Source of the DNA: Morchella semilibera
Taxonomy: Eukaryota > Ascomycota > Pezizomycetes > Pezizales > Morchellaceae
Direction of reading: 5' to 3'
Assembly (NCBI GenBank): GCA_009192285.1
Contig: CM018604.1
Span: 5,179,746 to 5,243,745, forward strand
Length of the DNA stretch: 64,000 bases
Below are positions 26,301 through 36,985 of the stretch, piece by piece. Made by a program: the position numbers and the translations under genes. The notes under the pieces were generated by a model that did no database searches, was not told the origin of the DNA, and saw only the letters and a program-made list of their open reading frames with translations. The stretch's first letter is position 1; every line of letters begins with the position of its first letter.

Positions 26301-27333
26301 GCTCCATTGAGAATTTACGGCCCGCCGCGAGGGCCGCGGCGTGCTTGCAGCTCTAGGTGGTAGTTAGCCAGTGTTTTTTTTGTGCTAGTGCGATCATTGA
26401 CACCACTTACCCGTGCTTTCACGAACTCGGGGCGCCCGACCTTGACGCCAAGCTCGGGTTTGAGGGTCTCTTCGGCGAGGGAGCGTAGTATGCGCTCGCG
26501 CTCCCTGGATGGCGGGAAGCGCTCATGGATGCGGTATTCAGGGGCACAGATGAGCGCGCAGGCTTTATGTAGGTCTTGCTGGAACTTGAATAGGTGGGGA
26601 ACGAGGAAGTGGTATGAGGATAGCGTGTGACTCTCTTTGGAGAAACAAGCAGATTGTATCATTAGCCCTAGTCTACTACTGCTACGTCTATGGATTATAC
26701 AAGAAGAAGGCATACCGGGCATCTCCACAGGCGCCAGACACTTGAGCACCACCCTCGTAACCCACTTTGCCTGGACACTGGTGAGGCGCCGATACAGCGC
26801 CTCGAGGATGTCTGCTCTTGTACAAGTACTGCCCCCGCTGCTGCCGCTGCTGCCTCCTCCATGCCCTCGCGCAGCCCGTCGCTCGAGAAGCGACTCTTTG
26901 CCGCAACCTGGTTGAGGACTGTGTCGAGGTATTCGACGGTTATGTCCTCGTCAGGCGGGTTCTCCGCCTGCGCCATGACGCGCATGACGACGGCAGCAAA
27001 GTCGCCATCGACCTTTGACTCGCGCCAGTTCTTGAGGGCGTCGGCGCGGGAGCCGAGGAGCTGCGAGCGGATGATGATCTTTGAGAGGGCGGCTTCACGT
27101 AGGGCGTAGCTACGGTCGGGGCGCAGGTGGGGGAGGAGCAGGGAGAAGAGGGCAGACAGAGTAGCGGGATTATTGTGGAGAGTGGGATGGTGGAAGTCGA
27201 ACCAGGAGTTGATACGGGTGTGAGTTTTTTGCGTGATAGTCTTTGTGGGGAGTGGGGGGGTCTTTGTGTGTAGGGACTCGAGGGATTCGAGGAGGTCTGT
27301 GACGTGCGTGAAGGCGAAGGAGGCAGTTGCCAT
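23342..27333 (-). CDS. ATP-dependent DNA ligase, fungal LIG4-like family
   Basis: This is a nick-sealing ligase in a fungal family distinct from LIG1 and canonical LIG4. Exons read as 27333-26716, 26634-26411, 26352-26177, 26110-25285 and 24991-23342, about 1160 residues. The N-terminal DNA-binding domain covers residues 1-280. The adenylation domain has motif I KYDGE (Lys near residue 300), motif III LEGELLAY, motif IV EGFVLKPWEGVY and motif V WVKLKKDY. An OB-fold region follows (FYVGCLMNKEEV, RFKLVFEV). The tail is long, Ser/Gln-rich and poorly conserved, with a BRCT-like segment (RRCVVLVEPNKTSLTKRTL). Two oddities: within exon 1 the frame shifts near 26832-26836, at a run of five Cs on the plus strand, where one more base would restore GGSTCTRADILEALYRRL; and a 33-nt intron-like stretch lies at 25479-25511. 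The last ~50 codons look like 3' UTR, so the true stop is uncertain. Confidence 0.85.
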
Positions 27334-29337
27334 TTTGGGGTGAATTGATTGGCTGATAGAGACAGTGACTGGACTGGGGGACTGGGACAGAGTGAGCGGC
27401 GATGAGCGAGTGAGGTTTGGTGTTGATGGTATGTAGGTGACGTGGGTTTCAGGTTTTCCGTTTCGTGTAAATAAAGTAGTTACACAAGTTGCATTAATGA
27501 AGATGTAAATGTAGACACTCTAGATGCCTTAGAGTTGTTGTTTGAACGAGGGAGAGAGGAAGAGTTACATGTAATTCCTACATGTGGGGAAGGAAGGAAG
27601 AAAGAAAGAAAGAAAGAGAAAATATACCAGCTAGTCTGGTATATCTGTTCTAACCGTGTACTTAGTAAACTTCTTCCCTCTTTGGCAACTCAGACCATTG
27701 TACATTTATCCTCTTCCCCCCCGGTCCCTCTCGAATTTCCCTCTCTCCCCACCCCCGAGTTAGACCCTTCATTCTCCCCCTACCCACAAGACCTTTGGTT
27801 CCCAGTTGCTCGGTAGGTGCATTTTGATATGCCATGCCGACTAAAGCCGAAAGAGTGTATATAGAGGCCATTAAGGTTGACGTGAAACGATTCCCCTTGC
27901 ATGCATGGGGTAAGGCTGTCCCCACACCAGCCATTGGTTGGCCGTGGTGTCTGTTATATGGGATGAGGAAGAACAAGGTGAATGACTGGGGCAGAGGCAG
28001 GGGAAGTGAAATTCGGGAAACATTAAATGTTCTTCGCACGGTGCCCCTGCCATGTTGACATTGAGATACCGGACAAGGCCCAGCGGTGCGGGACTGACGT
28101 GAAATAATTGGGGCATATACTTGTATGTGTGTATACACAGTAGGGCAAGAACAGACACATACAGATAAAAATAAATACATGTAGATAAATAAAATAATAA
28201 ATAAGTAAATAAATAAGCTTATATAAGTAAATAGGGTATGTAGAAGAGAAGGTTCGAGTTGTTAGGTAAGACTTTCCCCATCCGGAAACATTGCGATAAG
28301 GCTTTATCACTATTGTTATTATTATTAACCGTGAACCCTGTCGACGGACCCGGAATACCGCCACTACATACATGTAGGTACAACACCGGCATAAGGTACT
28401 GTAAACCACAAAAGAAAATTAGGGTTATACTTTAGTTCTCACCAATACTTATTTTCCTTATGTGGAAACCACTCAAAAAAAGAAAGAAGGTTTTGACCCA
28501 AATATCTCAAGAGTTGGTTGGGATAATATGGTAAGGCACTTCCGGAGTATCTATCTGTCTGTATGGGAACTGAAAATCTGTCTATTTCTTAAGCAATACC
28601 TCACCCCCCCCCCAAAGCTGGAAGATTCTCCAATTACTGATAGGAAAGCCTGCCTACCAGTACCAAGCAGCATCTACGTACATGTAGATTTATATATGCA
28701 GTTTCTTCTAGAGTAATACCTCGTCTGTCGACATTTAACAGGGTTCACGCGTTGCCACATGTGGTGGTGGTGGTAGTAGGGATTTTATTAATAACCACAT
28801 GTGCTCTAGCGAGGATAAGCTCTGATCATGATGATTGTAACTTAGTCCTGTTTGGGGGCCTGTGGTGGAGGGAGGGGGGAAGTTTCACTGATTCACAGCA
28901 GCGCGTCATCCCGCGAAATTGAAGGTTGTGAAGTAAAGTAAAAGTAAAGTGAACGCCTAAACCCGTGGGATCTCCCCACAACTACAATACATATAACGAA
29001 AAACTATAACCTAATTCACAACCCCACCATATTCGTTTCCTTCTTCTTCTTCTCCTCTTTCCTCACAGTGTGTGGACCAGACCGTCCGTCCATCTCGTCT
29101 CACACTTCAACGTCACATCACTTCTATCGATCATTATCTAAAAAAAAGAAAGAAGAAGAAAAAGGCTGCAATATCCACAGCCTTCCATCCCGTACAGAAA
29201 TCCTATTACTTACCTGTAATTATACCCCCCCCCCTTCTTATTACCAGCATCCCCTTACTCCCCCCCCTCCCACCCCAAACGAAAATCCAAAACGAACACT
29301 CACTAACACCACCCCCAGCTCTAAATCACTACATACC
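27334..29337. other. Intergenic, divergent promoters of ligase and RGG protein
   Basis: No supported gene. A GAAA/GGAA microsatellite lies near 27590-27620, an AAATA-rich run near 28165-28215, and TACATGTA copies at 27566, 28176, 28369 and 28679. A pyrimidine-rich stretch near 29037-29067 and AAG-rich runs near 29140-29165 precede the gene at 29338 and are probably its 5' leader. Confidence 0.45.
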
Positions 29338-29997
29338 ATGTCCGCCCACGGCTGGGACTGGAATGCCACCTCCGGCCCCCCCTGCGCCTGGGAAACCGGC
29401 AAGGACGCCGAAAAGTACAACCTCACCATCACCTGGCTCGACCACACCTACCGCAGCGGGACTTCCGTCGGCGCCTCGGAGCTCGAAGCCCCCGTCCCCA
29501 TCCGCGAGCTCGAGGCCCTCGCCATCAACGACGGGGCCCCCTTCATCGCCGGGGCAGGACAGACGTTCGAGCTGATTGGGCGCGCCGAGGATACGCCCGC
29601 GATTGGCTGGGACGTCGCGCCAACGAGGTCCGAACCCGTCGATACGTTTATCTGGAAGGGCGTCAAGACGTTCACCGTCCCGGCTCTGGGCGAATGTCCG
29701 CCGCCGAGGCCCGAGGATGCGCAGCGGCAGCGGGGTGGCGGCAGCGGGAGCGGGTATAGGGGACGGGGGTACCATGGGAGAGGGAGGGGGAGGGGAAGAG
29801 GGAGAGGGAGAGGTGGTGGTGGTGGTGGTGGTGGTGGTGGGTACCAGCCGCAGCAGAACGCTGAGCCACAGCCAATGTCGCCGCAGAAGCCGCCGATGAC
29901 GGCGGAGGAGAGGAGGAGGAGGGCAGAGGCGGATCAATACGCCTGGGAGAATACTTACTCTTGGGGTGAGTCAAAGCCGCCGCCGAGGGGCTGGTAG
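29338..29997 (+). CDS. RGG-box glycine/arginine-rich protein, 219 aa
   Basis: One exon from the ATG at 29338 (context ATACCATG) gives 219 residues. The start MSAHGWDWNATSGPPCAW and the first ~125 residues are acidic to neutral and may fold (AGAGQTFELIGRAEDTPAIGWDVAP, with Trp and Thr). Residues ~135-170 form an RGG/GRG tract (GYRGRGYHGRGRGRGRGRG) followed by a poly-Gly run, the signature of RNA-binding or phase-separating proteins. The C-terminus is short and charged (MTAEERRRRAEADQYAWENTYSWG). The frame is open further upstream only without an ATG that fits. An internal GTGAGT near 29966 could act as a donor for another 3' end. I do not recognise the N-terminal family, so an RNA-linked role is inferred from composition alone. 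Confidence 0.72.
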   Translation: MSAHGWDWNATSGPPCAWETGKDAEKYNLTITWLDHTYRSGTSVGASELEAPVPIRELEALAINDGAPFIAGAGQTFELIGRAEDTPAIGWDVAPTRSEPVDTFIWKGVKTFTVPALGECPPPRPEDAQRQRGGGSGSGYRGRGYHGRGRGRGRGRGRGGGGGGGGGGYQPQQNAEPQPMSPQKPPMTAEERRRRAEADQYAWENTYSWGESKPPPRGW

Positions 29998-31881
29998 TTA
30001 GTCCTTTTCTTCTTTCTCTGCTGGTAGATACGGCAGAGAAGTATACTTCTAATCTGTCCTTTTTTTCCTCTTCTTCTTCTTTCCTTTTTCTACCAGTCTC
30101 TTGTTCTTGTTCTGTTCTGTTCTGTTCTCTTTTCTTTTTCTTTTTTTTTCTCCGGCGTTCAGGAAGGACTCGACTCAAGGCTAGCTGGCGGCGCGGATCG
30201 GACGGGGTGGGAAATTATACCTATTTTTGTTTTTTTGTTTCTCCTCTTCCGGGATAGGGACAGTAATTAGAAAAAAATCAAAAAGCACTTCTTTTTTACA
30301 CACACAGATATATATACCACTCATTCGGGGGCACATTGTAGAAGCTCATTTAATAACAACTGCACTTCCATGCAGGCGCCGAATTGACAGTAAGTAGCTA
30401 CCAGCCTTACATCACGCAGGTATGTACTCGGGGCAGGTAAATAGTACCGGACAATGCAAGTTTTGTCTCTGGGCCTTTTTTGCAGTAGTTCTCGCCTAGT
30501 ACGTGCACCCATTGGTGAACCAAAAACCTCTATTGTCCGGTACTTTTTACCTGCCCCGAGTATCTATGTATGCACATGTGGGTAGATTAGCATTCTTCAT
30601 GCCTAGTATGTAGGTGCAATAAAACAGACAATATAAATGGGTAGCTCTTCGCGTCCGATTTTGGTTGTTATTGTGAAGTATGTTTTTCAAAACAAAAAAT
30701 AAAAAACCGAGAATTCCCTATCAAAACATTGAATTGAACCGCACCCGGCCCTAGCACCCTAGCTCAGGTAACTAAACTACATAGGGACCTAACTACACCT
30801 TACCCATGTTTCAGTGCTAGCGCAGATCATGCTCTCCACCATAGCTACCCTTTCCATCATCGATGATCCAGCCCTACCCTCAGTATAGATACGAGGGAGG
30901 TCCGTAGAGTTACACCCACGGTGACAGTTACATGCACTTCCTGTGCCTTACTCCCTCGTGCTATGGGGGGGGGGGTGCGTGTGCAATCACGCCTTTTTAT
31001 TTTTTTTATTTTTCCGTCTGAAGTGCCCTCCCCGGGGTGTGGTGTGCGATCAGGGCTAGGAATCTCCGCCATGCGCATCAATCAAATCGGAAGCTTATCC
31101 CCCCAGCAGCAGCAGCAGAACGCCCCTTGCATGGGTTTGGTGGATGGTGAATGGTGGGTGGTGGGTTTTCTTTTCCCCAGTCCAGCCCCAGCCCCAGCCC
31201 ACCTATCCGTCCACTCACCTCCGTCCCAACCCCCCAGCCCCAGAAGCAGTCAGTAAATGTTACGTAGGAGTAAGTAAAGAGTAAGGTAGACTGTAGACAG
31301 GTAACCATGGCAACAGTGTCGCATCTCTAATCAAAACACGATGCGTCTTCCCGAGTGATAGTTAGAGTGCTTTCGGCGAGACCACCACACACACACGTAC
31401 CCGGGGGAGAGAGAAGAGAGAGGGGGGGGGGTGTTCGTTCGTTCCCTTCAACTCTCAACCCCAGCCCAGTCTCTACTAGTACAGTACACACACCCCAACC
31501 CAGCCCAACACAACCCCAGTCAGTCGGTGTGAACATCACTTTCACATATCAAGCGCCCTACATACCCTACCTGTGCTGTGTGTGCTCTACCTCTACTTTC
31601 TACTTTACCTACATCATACCCTACCTACCCTACCTGCAACCCTACACGGTACTGACCTCACCTACCCTACTTTATATTTCTCCCCCCAGAAAGTTCCTTC
31701 ATTTTTTTTTTGTTTGATTGAAACCCTTAGTATCATAATCAATTCATATTCACGCACAACCATCCCCCCACCACAACCACCACCAACTATCACCGATCTC
31801 AATCAATCAACCACCCCCCCCCCCTCCCCCCAACATCCGTCTGAACGGCGAAGGGACAAGAGAGGGAGAGATTGTCGGAGG
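29998..31881. other. Intergenic, 1.9 kb, with one MITE
   Basis: No supported gene. Pyrimidine-rich runs at 30059-30150 follow the RGG gene and include repeated TCTTT and GTTCT units. A MITE lies at 30425-30562. The span 31400-31880 is C- and CT-rich with repeated CCTACC units and probably belongs to the leader of the kinase gene. Confidence 0.45.
30425..30562. mobile_element. MITE-like inverted-repeat element, TA ends (type 1)
   Basis: Arms at 30425-30455 and 30532-30562 are inverted copies of 31 bp with one mismatch, beginning TACTCGGGGCAGG. The ends are TA on both sides, the target duplication used by Tc1/mariner-type DNA transposons. The 76-bp interior has no open frame. Length is 138 bp including both TAs. 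The near-perfect arms suggest a fairly recent insertion. The family name is inferred from the TA ends only. Confidence 0.65.
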
Positions 31882-34800
31882 ATGCCCGTCAACTATACAA
31901 ACACGTCTGTTGACGTGCTAGCATCCAGTTTCAAGGTGTTGGAGGAACTTGGGAGTGAGTTACACAAGTCCCCCCAAAACTCCCAGTCATCCATCCCATC
32001 AACAACAACAATTTAAAAAAGAAAAACCATAGACAGATGATAAAAGGACAAAAAAACAAAAACAAAATCTCCGTTTACTAACCGATGGGGTTTTAAATAA
32101 AACAGGCGGTAGCTTCGGTGTCGTCTACAAAGCAGTTGAGAAGGAGTCTGGCACAATCGTCGCAATCAAACATGTACGTTGTTTAAAACTTTTTTTTTTT
32201 TTTTTACAAAAACAAACCCACCATTATTTTTTTTTTGACGTGGCACACACCCACATACTTGCAACCCACACAAAATACACCACAACCACAAACTACCCCC
32301 CCCTCCTCCAAAACGAGGATTTAGCCTGCTGACGAGTATATTGTTTTTTTTTCCTTCCAGATTGATCTTGAGGAGAGCGCAGAGGACATTCGGGAGATAC
32401 AACAGGAGATCTCAGTGCTGAGTAGTTGCGCGAGCCCATTCATCACGCAGTATTATGGCAGCTTTGTTCGCGGCTACAAGTTATGGATCAGTAAGTTGTG
32501 TGTTGTTATTTTGTTGTTGATGTTGACATCATAGGCGTTGTTGGTGTTGGGTGATTTGTGGCTAGAGAGGAATAGAGCTAATAATGATTGCAGTTATGGA
32601 GTATTTGGCGGGTGGATCGTGTCTGGATTTGGTATGTAAAGCCGATGGTTCCTACTTCGAGTACTAGTAGGGATGAAAGTTGACAACTGGTAGTTGAAAC
32701 CGGGGCCGTTCTGTGAAGCACATATCGCGATCGTTATGCGAGAGCTCCTGCAAGGTCTCGTGTATCTACACAAAGAGGGAAAAATTCACCGCGATATAAA
32801 AGGTGAAATTAAATTTATATGAAAATGGAATGAAAGAAAAAATAAAATAAAAATCAATTGCTTACTTTAGGGTTTAATAGCGGCAAATATACTCCTTTCG
32901 GGGACGGGTCAGGTTAAGCTCGCCGACTTCGGCGTCTCGGCGCAGCTTAACAATATCAAATCGCAGCGCAATACTTTCGTCGGTACGCCGTTCTGGATGG
33001 CTCCGGAGGTCATCTCACAGGTCAATCCGTATTCGTTCAAAGCCGATATATGGTCGCTCGGAATCACGGCAATGGAGTTGTGTAATGGAGAGCCACCACA
33101 TTCGACAATGCACCCAATGAAAGTTCTATTCCTCATTCCAAAAGATCCTCCGCCACGCTTGGAAGGGAACCGCTGGAGTAGGGATTTCAAAGATTTCGTG
33201 GAAAGGTGTTTAGTGAAGGACCCTAACCAGAGAGCTAGTGCGAGGGAGCTTCTGAACCATAGGTTCATCAAGAACGCCGGAAGGGTCGATGAGCTGCAGA
33301 GCTTAATTTTGAGAAAAGAGGCTTGGCAGCTTAAGAGAGATGCTCGGGGTACAAGAAAAACACACCCAAAGTACTACGAAGAGACTATGTTCGTTGCCCC
33401 TAAACCCCAATCAGCCACACAATTGCTTACTTTATTGCTCATAGGAATACCCTGGGAGGCCACTCCGAAGAGAGTTGGGACTTCGACACCATCCGCACTA
33501 ATCCTCACTCAGGCACTATCCGCATCGACCACCACAGGAACGCCATGCGAGCCACTGAAACTACCCCAGAGCGTACCGTGAGCTCGGCGTTGCAGAAGCT
33601 CAACCTCAACGCCGCCCCCCAAAGCGGCGTCAGCGTCACCGAGACTCGCAAGGTCTCAGAAACTGCAGCCAAAGCCCATAATCAGAAGCGTAGGCGGTCT
33701 TCAAACGCCAAGAAACTAACTGAGAAGGCAGTATTAGAGTTGACTACCCCTACGAGGGCTAATCAGAAACCTACCAAGCAAGAGCGGCCTATGACCGCCG
33801 AAACTGATTATGGAAAGACCCCATCGACCGTTCGGCAGTTTAAGAGGGTGCCGGAGAATACGCCCAGGAACTATGAGGCGGTACAGCCCCAGGAGCAGGA
33901 ATCGAAGGCGAGGAAACAGGAGCCGAAGGCGGAGAGGCCGGAGTCGAGGGTAGAGAGGCCGGAGTCGAGGGCAGAGAGGTCGGAGTCGAGAGCAGAGAGG
34001 CCGGAGTCGAGAGCAGAGAGGTCGGAGTCGAGGGCAGAGAGGTCGGAGTCGAGGGCAGAGAGGTCGGAGTCGAGGGCAGAGAGGTCGGAGTCGAGGGCAG
34101 AGAGGTCGGAGTCAAGGGCTGAGAGGCCGGGGTCGAAGGCAGAGAGGCCGGGGTCGAGGGAAGAGAGGCATGAACCGAGGGTGGAAAGGCAGGAATTGAA
34201 GGCGGGGAGACAGAGGCCAAAGGCGGGAGGGCAGGGGTCAAAGACGGAGAGGCAGGAATTGAACATGGAGGGTGAGAAACCAGTGATGAGTATCCCAACT
34301 ACAGAAGAGGGACAGTTGGGGAGGAAGCTTTTTTCGACGGTCGTGCAGAAATCGATTATTGAGGTAGGTGTGCTTTCTTAGTGGAAGAAGACAAATTCTG
34401 ACGGCAGTAAAGGTGGAAAACAAGGCCATAAAGAATGGTAATTCGGCTACAGCGGTTGCAACATCCCGTCTGGCTGAAGCTTGGAGTCAGCTTGATGCTA
34501 TAGACCCGGAGAGTAGTTATGAGCTCTTGCGCACACTGATGGATCGTTTCCAGCAACAGCGGCCAAAGTCACAGCCGGAGCCGAAAGCTGAAAACCAGCC
34601 TATCCGACAGTTGGCAAGTTCGAGGCCATTCCAGAAATCACCGGCAGCTGAAGCAGCAGCAAAAATGATAACACCAAAGCCTTCCCTCTCTGGTGAAACA
34701 CTGACGTCAACCTCTACTCCACCTCCAGAACCGACACCCAAGGTTATTACAAGAACCAAAAGAACACCCAGCAATGCTACGAATAAAAAGAAGAAGAGAA

Positions 34801-34946
34801 GTTCAAGGCAGAGTAGTGATTTTAGCGACGCTGTTGACGATGATGATTATTTGGGTTCGACGCCAGCTGGTAATCAGCTGGCTGATGTACTCTATGGGCG
34901 CTGGGTGGAGGGGCTTAAAGGTAGATGGGGCGCCGTGGCCAAATAA
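31882..34946 (+). CDS. STE20/GCK-family kinase, Sid1/SepM-like
   Basis: This Ser/Thr kinase is close to S. pombe Sid1 and Aspergillus SepM, which act in the septation network with a Cdc14-type partner. Eight exons are predicted (31882-31954, 32106-32173, 32361-32490, 32594-32631, 32694-32802, 32881-33388, 33445-34363, 34413-34946), giving 792 residues. The kinase domain (residues ~17-270) has the glycine loop [40 protein letters not shown] and [10 protein letters not shown]; the segment [20 protein letters not shown] is typical of Sid1. The C-terminus keeps the conserved helical block LGRKLF and [20 protein letters not shown]. Between them residues ~457-583 are 18 copies of a charged heptad (ERSESRA). 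The intron at 33389-33444 uses a GTTCGT donor, chosen because it restores the SWDFDTIR motif. The intron at 34364-34412 ends in AAAG, as the nearer CAG breaks the frame. Confidence 0.92.
33889..34267 (+). repeat. Coding 21-bp minisatellite (heptapeptide repeat)
   Basis: About 18 units of 21 bp lie inside exon 7 of the kinase. The core unit reads GAGAGGTCGGAGTCGAGGGCA with a T/C swap that gives ERSESRA or ERPESRA. The central five units (about 34015-34120) are almost identical at DNA level, while both flanks are diverged. The array lengthens the linker between the kinase domain and the C-terminal helical block. It keeps both strands free of stops, which explains long antisense frames here. Confidence 0.9.
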
Positions 34947-36985
34947 CGGAATTGGCCGCCTGTTTGATTACTACACCTGCAATAAGTATGAATTAACGAT
35001 TAACGAGTATACATGCGAAACGACGCGACGCCTACATTGTTTTGGTAAATCTTTCATGTTATATTTACTCAAAAGTGCTACTTGACTTTTTTTTTTATGT
35101 GTTTGTTCACTGTCTTTTAGGATACCTCTTTCACTCTCTTTCTTTTGTCACCTTCTGGCGATAATTCTCATTTTGACATGACAGATAACGAGGAGGATGT
35201 TTGTATTGCGCATGCGCGGTCTTTTCTTTTCTTTCTTTTTGGGGCATATGAATAGGGTGATGTGAACTGATCACTTTGCGTTCTTGCATTTTCCTTATCC
35301 TGGGCGTTTATCTCTACCGATTATTTTAATGGCGTATTGTGTGCTTTTGTTATTTCCCTCTTAATCCCATGTATGGATAACCACCTGTCTTCCTAATCTC
35401 TTCCACTTTGTTTGTGGTAATATGCTTTATCGTGCTGAGTCTTAGTGCGCGTCGTGGTAATTCTGTACGTGTTTGCGGGTGCACAATGGGCCTAGTAAAT
35501 TGCAAAACTGTTGACCATTTCTGTAATATTCATTTGAAAAAGATTCCTTGTGACCTACCCCAACACTGGTTACTGGCGCAACTTCTGACAGCATCTACTG
35601 CTTAATAGCCTACATGTTACTTACTACATGTGATGCTCACGACACTAACAGGCAATTTTCAAAGTGCTTGTCATACTAAACCTTGTTTGATTCACGGCTG
35701 CTCACTCGACCTCACCCCACCATTTAAAGCGGCAAGCTTTTAAACTTAGATATGCAGACAAGTGGCTGAACCTGCTATCTGAGTTATATTCATGTATGAT
35801 ATATAATTACTTTCTACCATTTTTTTGGTCCATCTGACCTGCGGGGGATTCTTGCGATAATTCCCATTCCTGAAACAATTAGCGGAGTATGCTGACTCAT
35901 CATGGGCTAAAGTGCCCTGTTTGAGCACGGCCTCACTCAACTACGATCGATTCGCAGGTGGGCGTGCTGGAGGAGGGAATCAGTGGGAGATAACCAATTT
36001 GCAGTTATTAGACTGCTGCTGCTTCTCAACTCCACCAAACACACGAACCCCGCGCGTGGTGCTCAGGTAGGCTTACATACAATACAACAACAGCTCCTCT
36101 GAGTAGCTCCACCATTTTTGTGTTTACACTGGCGGTTGACTATTGCACATCGTATCTTTGCTGCTGTCTGGGTTCTGGGTTCTGTGTTTGTAGCAGTAGC
36201 TCTCTGTTGCTGGCGCCCCGCTCGCAATTGAGCCCTACCCTCCTGCCCCTGACTTCGTGCTCAGCAGTTCATACCTTCCTTACCTTACCCTCCAGAGAGA
36301 GATCTAATATCATACTGAAGCATACGCCCCTCTCTCTCTCCTTCCCCGGTTGGCTCATTCTATTCCCCATTTACACATCTGTTCGCCAAGTTAGTAATAA
36401 CAATAACAATAACAACAAGAGGAAGTGGAATAACCAGCAAGCATCTGTAACTGCAACAACAGTCCTTGCCCAACCCCTAACTATCATAATTCACCCTCGA
36501 GCCTCCTGCAAAAAAGCAGTAGTAGAAAAGGAAGCAGGAAGGTGATAGCGTGTTAAATCATCGAGCAAAGAGAGAGAGGGGGAAAAAAAAGGTCTCACAC
36601 TCAAACTCAACTATCCGTCATCCTGTTTGTGTCCCGCCAAAACGTCTCGTTTCTATCACCCGTTACGAATCCCCCCATCCCCGTGGTTATCCAACGACAG
36701 GCACACCCACCCAACCCACCCAACACCCCCCATCTTGAACCATCTCCAATCCACACACGTCCCCTCTTGGCAGCACAGTATCCTCCGCTTCTCCCCCCTC
36801 CTCACCATCTCTATCAGGACTTCTCCCGCTGTCTGGTTCTCACGAATTGATTGATCCGGAGCCCCACAACGCAACAGCAACCCCTCCTTTCCCTGTCGCT
36901 CCTTTGTTTGTTAAACTTCCCGGCCTTTCGAGCTTCAAAGACAGGCTTTACTACCTCTCCCGGTTGCCATTAGGTGGATTTAAAG
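34947..36985. other. Intergenic, 2 kb, upstream of RTS1
   Basis: No supported gene. The span 36120-36980 is C/T-rich with an AACAAT run near 36394-36415 and is likely the promoter and long 5' leader of RTS1. An open frame at 36120-36545 reads as low-complexity Ser/Leu and poly-Asn and was not called. Confidence 0.45.

Noticed and set aside
23342-27333. Naming the ligase LIG4
   Set aside because: Motif I is KYDGE, not the KLDGE form of LIG4, and there is no tandem BRCT pair; it fits a separate fungal ligase family.
33840-34298. Long antisense open frames over the kinase repeat
   Set aside because: They are by-products of the stop-free 21-bp repeat; the sense frame is tied to a conserved kinase and C-terminal block.
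36120-36545. 141-codon frame before RTS1
   Set aside because: Composition is leader-like (CT-rich, poly-Asn) and no ATG in a good context; probably 5' UTR.
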